Shown here piece by piece: positions 63,533 to 64,000 of a DNA stretch of 64,000 nucleotides; the first letter of the stretch is position 1, and each line of letters opens with the position of its first letter. This DNA comes from Thioalkalivibrio sp. AKL19 (GTDB lineage: Bacteria > Pseudomonadota > Gammaproteobacteria > Ectothiorhodospirales > Ectothiorhodospiraceae). The notes under the pieces are model-generated. The model was not told where the DNA came from, ran no database searches, and saw only the letters and a program-made list of their open reading frames with translations. Made by a program: the position numbers and the translations under genes. The DNA lies in contig NZ_ATUK01000016.1 in assembly GCF_000420165.1 (NCBI RefSeq), positions 1 through 64,000 of the forward strand. The letters run 5' to 3'.

Positions 63533-64000
63533 ATGCGCATTTCGACCACCCAGATTTTCCAGACCGGGATCGACCAGATCCAGCGCGGCCAGACGGAGCT
63601 CAACCGGACCTCGCTGCAGATGGGGCGGGGGGAGCGCATCCTGTCGCCATCGGATGACCCGAGCGGTGCCACCCAGGTCAACCAGTTCGAACGCATCATC
63701 CAGGCCACCAAACAGTACCAGCGCAACATCGACAACACCCAGCCGCGCCTGCAGCAGGAGGAATCGGCCCTGCAAAGCGGAACCGACCTGCTGCAGCGTG
63801 CGCGCGAGCTGGTGGTGGCCGGCAATAACGATTCCCAGACCAACGAGACCCGTAGTTATCTCGCCGGCGAACTGCGTCAACTGCGCGACGGGATGTTCGA
63901 TATCGCGAACACTAAGGATCCCAATGGCGAATACCTGTTCGCCGGTACGAAGTCTCTGGATCAGCCCTTCCGCCAGAATGGCGACGGGGAAGTCATCTAC
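63533..64000 (+). CDS. flgL: Flagellar hook-filament junction protein FlgL (3' end outside window)
   Basis: The first 156 codons of FlgL: RISTTQIFQTGIDQIQRGQTEL, SPSDDPSGATQVNQFERI, LLQRARELVVAGNN and GEYLFAGTKSL, all typical. The ATG at 63533 is preceded by AGGGA; an adjacent ATG at 63530 is equally possible. The frame is open at the right edge of the window. Confidence 0.95.
   Translation, partial: MRISTTQIFQTGIDQIQRGQTELNRTSLQMGRGERILSPSDDPSGATQVNQFERIIQATKQYQRNIDNTQPRLQQEESALQSGTDLLQRARELVVAGNNDSQTNETRSYLAGELRQLRDGMFDIANTKDPNGEYLFAGTKSLDQPFRQNGDGEVIY

Overview
The window comes from a GC-rich gammaproteobacterium. The order thrS-infC-rpmI-rplT-pheS-pheT-ihfA-merR-tRNA-Pro, the sdhCDAB-sdhE-ygfX set and a flgMN/flgA/cheV/cheR/flgB-L flagellar block all fit this. 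Together with cyanase, the copper-RiPP genes and the lipid genes, they suggest a free-living Ectothiorhodospiraceae-type bacterium (Thioalkalivibrio-like). That placement is inference from gene content; no rRNA gene is present.

Layout. (1) 1-11.8 kb is an accessory region. It holds remnants of ISL3, IS1595 and IS3-type elements, a truncated LexA-like gene, a P4-type integrase, a DUF2254 membrane protein and a DUF6325-like/LuxR-HTH protein. It also holds a lipid-modification group: a Cfa-type methyltransferase overlapping a FAD oxidoreductase, followed by a membrane desaturase. (2) 11.9-14.3 kb encodes a periplasmic-sensor GGDEF-EAL protein. (3) 14.4-27.3 kb is a nitrogen/sulfur-type island: cyanase, two complete nitrate/cyanate-type ABC importers, a sigma-54 activator between them, and a divergent operon (OsmC, acyl-CoA-dehydrogenase-like flavoprotein, DUF302, rubredoxin-rubredoxin reductase fusion). 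The divergent operon starts behind a clear -24/-12 promoter and repeated GGACAA boxes. (4) 27.3-33.9 kb holds ygfZ, succinate dehydrogenase with a TraR/DksA-like gene between sdhA and sdhB, sdhE, and a ygfX frame running into a NifU-type scaffold domain. (5) 33.9-37.6 kb is a copper-RiPP (bufferin/HvfA-type) cluster: AraC regulator, DoxX protein, precursor with six EGxCG motifs, DUF692 enzyme and DUF2063 partner. (6) 37.9-40.8 kb holds an SrkA kinase, a TVP38-type membrane protein and a metallo-beta-lactamase-fold protein that lacks part of its metal motif. (7) 40.9-48.6 kb is the translation operon with an AUU-start infC, plus ihfA, a MerR gene and tRNA-Pro(GGG). (8) 48.7-64 kb is flagella and chemotaxis, cut by the window end inside flgL.

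Short repeats recur across the window: a 33-bp REP-like palindrome (two copies near sdhA, two near the tRNA), large hairpins of the GGAGCCTGC / CGCCTGCAAGG type, and two copies of a roughly 300-bp element with terminal inverted repeats. One copy of the last lies directly upstream of cheR and the other sits between flgB and flgC. Sigma-54 promoters are visible upstream of flgB, flgA and the osmC-like operon, and a sigma-28 type promoter upstream of flgM.
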